A DNA stretch of 63,190 nt. It comes from an uncultured Pseudobutyrivibrio sp. (GTDB taxonomy: Bacteria; Bacillota; Clostridia; Lachnospirales; Lachnospiraceae). The translations under genes were made by a program, and so were the position numbers. Shown here one piece after another: positions 63,068-63,190 of the stretch. The DNA is taken from assembly GCA_946403965.1 (NCBI GenBank), contig CAMJBT010000008.1:1-63190 (forward strand), in the 5' to 3' direction. Position 1 is the stretch's first letter. Each line of letters begins with the position of its first letter. Under the pieces are notes generated by a model, which was given only the letters and a program-made list of their open reading frames with translations, ran no database searches and was not told the origin of the DNA.

Positions 63068-63190
63068 CTTATTACTTTATAACAATTACAGGGTAATTTC
63101 CTAATTAAGTAAAAAAAACGCTTCCCCATTAAATGCAATGTCATTAAGATAAGATGACAACAAAAAGAAATAGAGAACTGAGAACCTGAA

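Overview
The window looks like a chromosome segment of a low-GC, Gram-positive gut or rumen Clostridia, most likely Lachnospiraceae of the Butyrivibrio/Pseudobutyrivibrio kind. I base this on AT-rich sequence with strong AGGAGG ribosome sites, a Firmicutes-type SOS box before recA, an E111-type (acetyl-CoA) MetA, DUF5692 and DUF6434 proteins, and relics of Tn1549-like conjugative elements. The assignment rests on protein character, not on a database search.

Layout. (1) 1-1.5 kb holds mobile-element debris: an integrase N-terminus and the 3' part of an IS66 transposase with its right end. (2) 1.5-9.2 kb is one tightly packed minus-strand operon: PD-(D/E)XK/DUF2075 nuclease-helicase, two MazG-like pyrophosphohydrolases, an HNH endonuclease, a PLD/SF2-helicase/DUF3427 protein, a NUDIX hydrolase and a flavin reductase. 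It looks like an undescribed nucleotide-hydrolase plus nuclease-helicase defence cassette. (3) 9.5-16.2 kb holds decaying toxin-antitoxin loci (DUF3791/DUF3990, RelE/HTH), an intact HepT-MntA pair whose MntA carries an HTH domain, and small metabolic or hypothetical genes. (4) 16.2-26.5 kb is an island next to the metA 3' end. Three 38-bp direct repeats of the metA 3' end (18334, 22003, 26531) mark serial integrase insertions. Inside lie ICE relics (ParB, TraG, oriT-like hairpins, DUF3847, ArdC/LtrC-like), three DUF1016 nuclease copies (one intact), an eight-half-site inverted-repeat array, and a promoter-structured RNA-terminator unit directly before a PBECR4-like nuclease gene, laid out like a type III toxin-antitoxin locus.

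(5) 26.5-53.5 kb is core chromosome: metA, two tandem GGDEF proteins, ligA, rluF-like, tRNA-Arg(CCG), aroE-aroF, an ADP-ribose NUDIX hydrolase, rny, recX-recA with promoter and SOS box, prfC, rpsU, alaS, cbiB, an OGG-type glycosylase, an MBL hydrolase, an HD-GYP protein and DUF5692. (6) 53.5-63.2 kb holds a lipid kinase, a ClC channel and a galactoside operon (tetR, GH2, glycosyltransferase-like, GH36) behind a long palindromic operator, then a divergent 41-residue small protein with its own promoter and terminator.

The operon at 2-9 kb and the structured RNA/PBECR4 pair at 21-22 kb are the two best candidates for new systems. Roughly 9.5-20.6 kb is rich in broken genes, many with the inactivating lesion visible.
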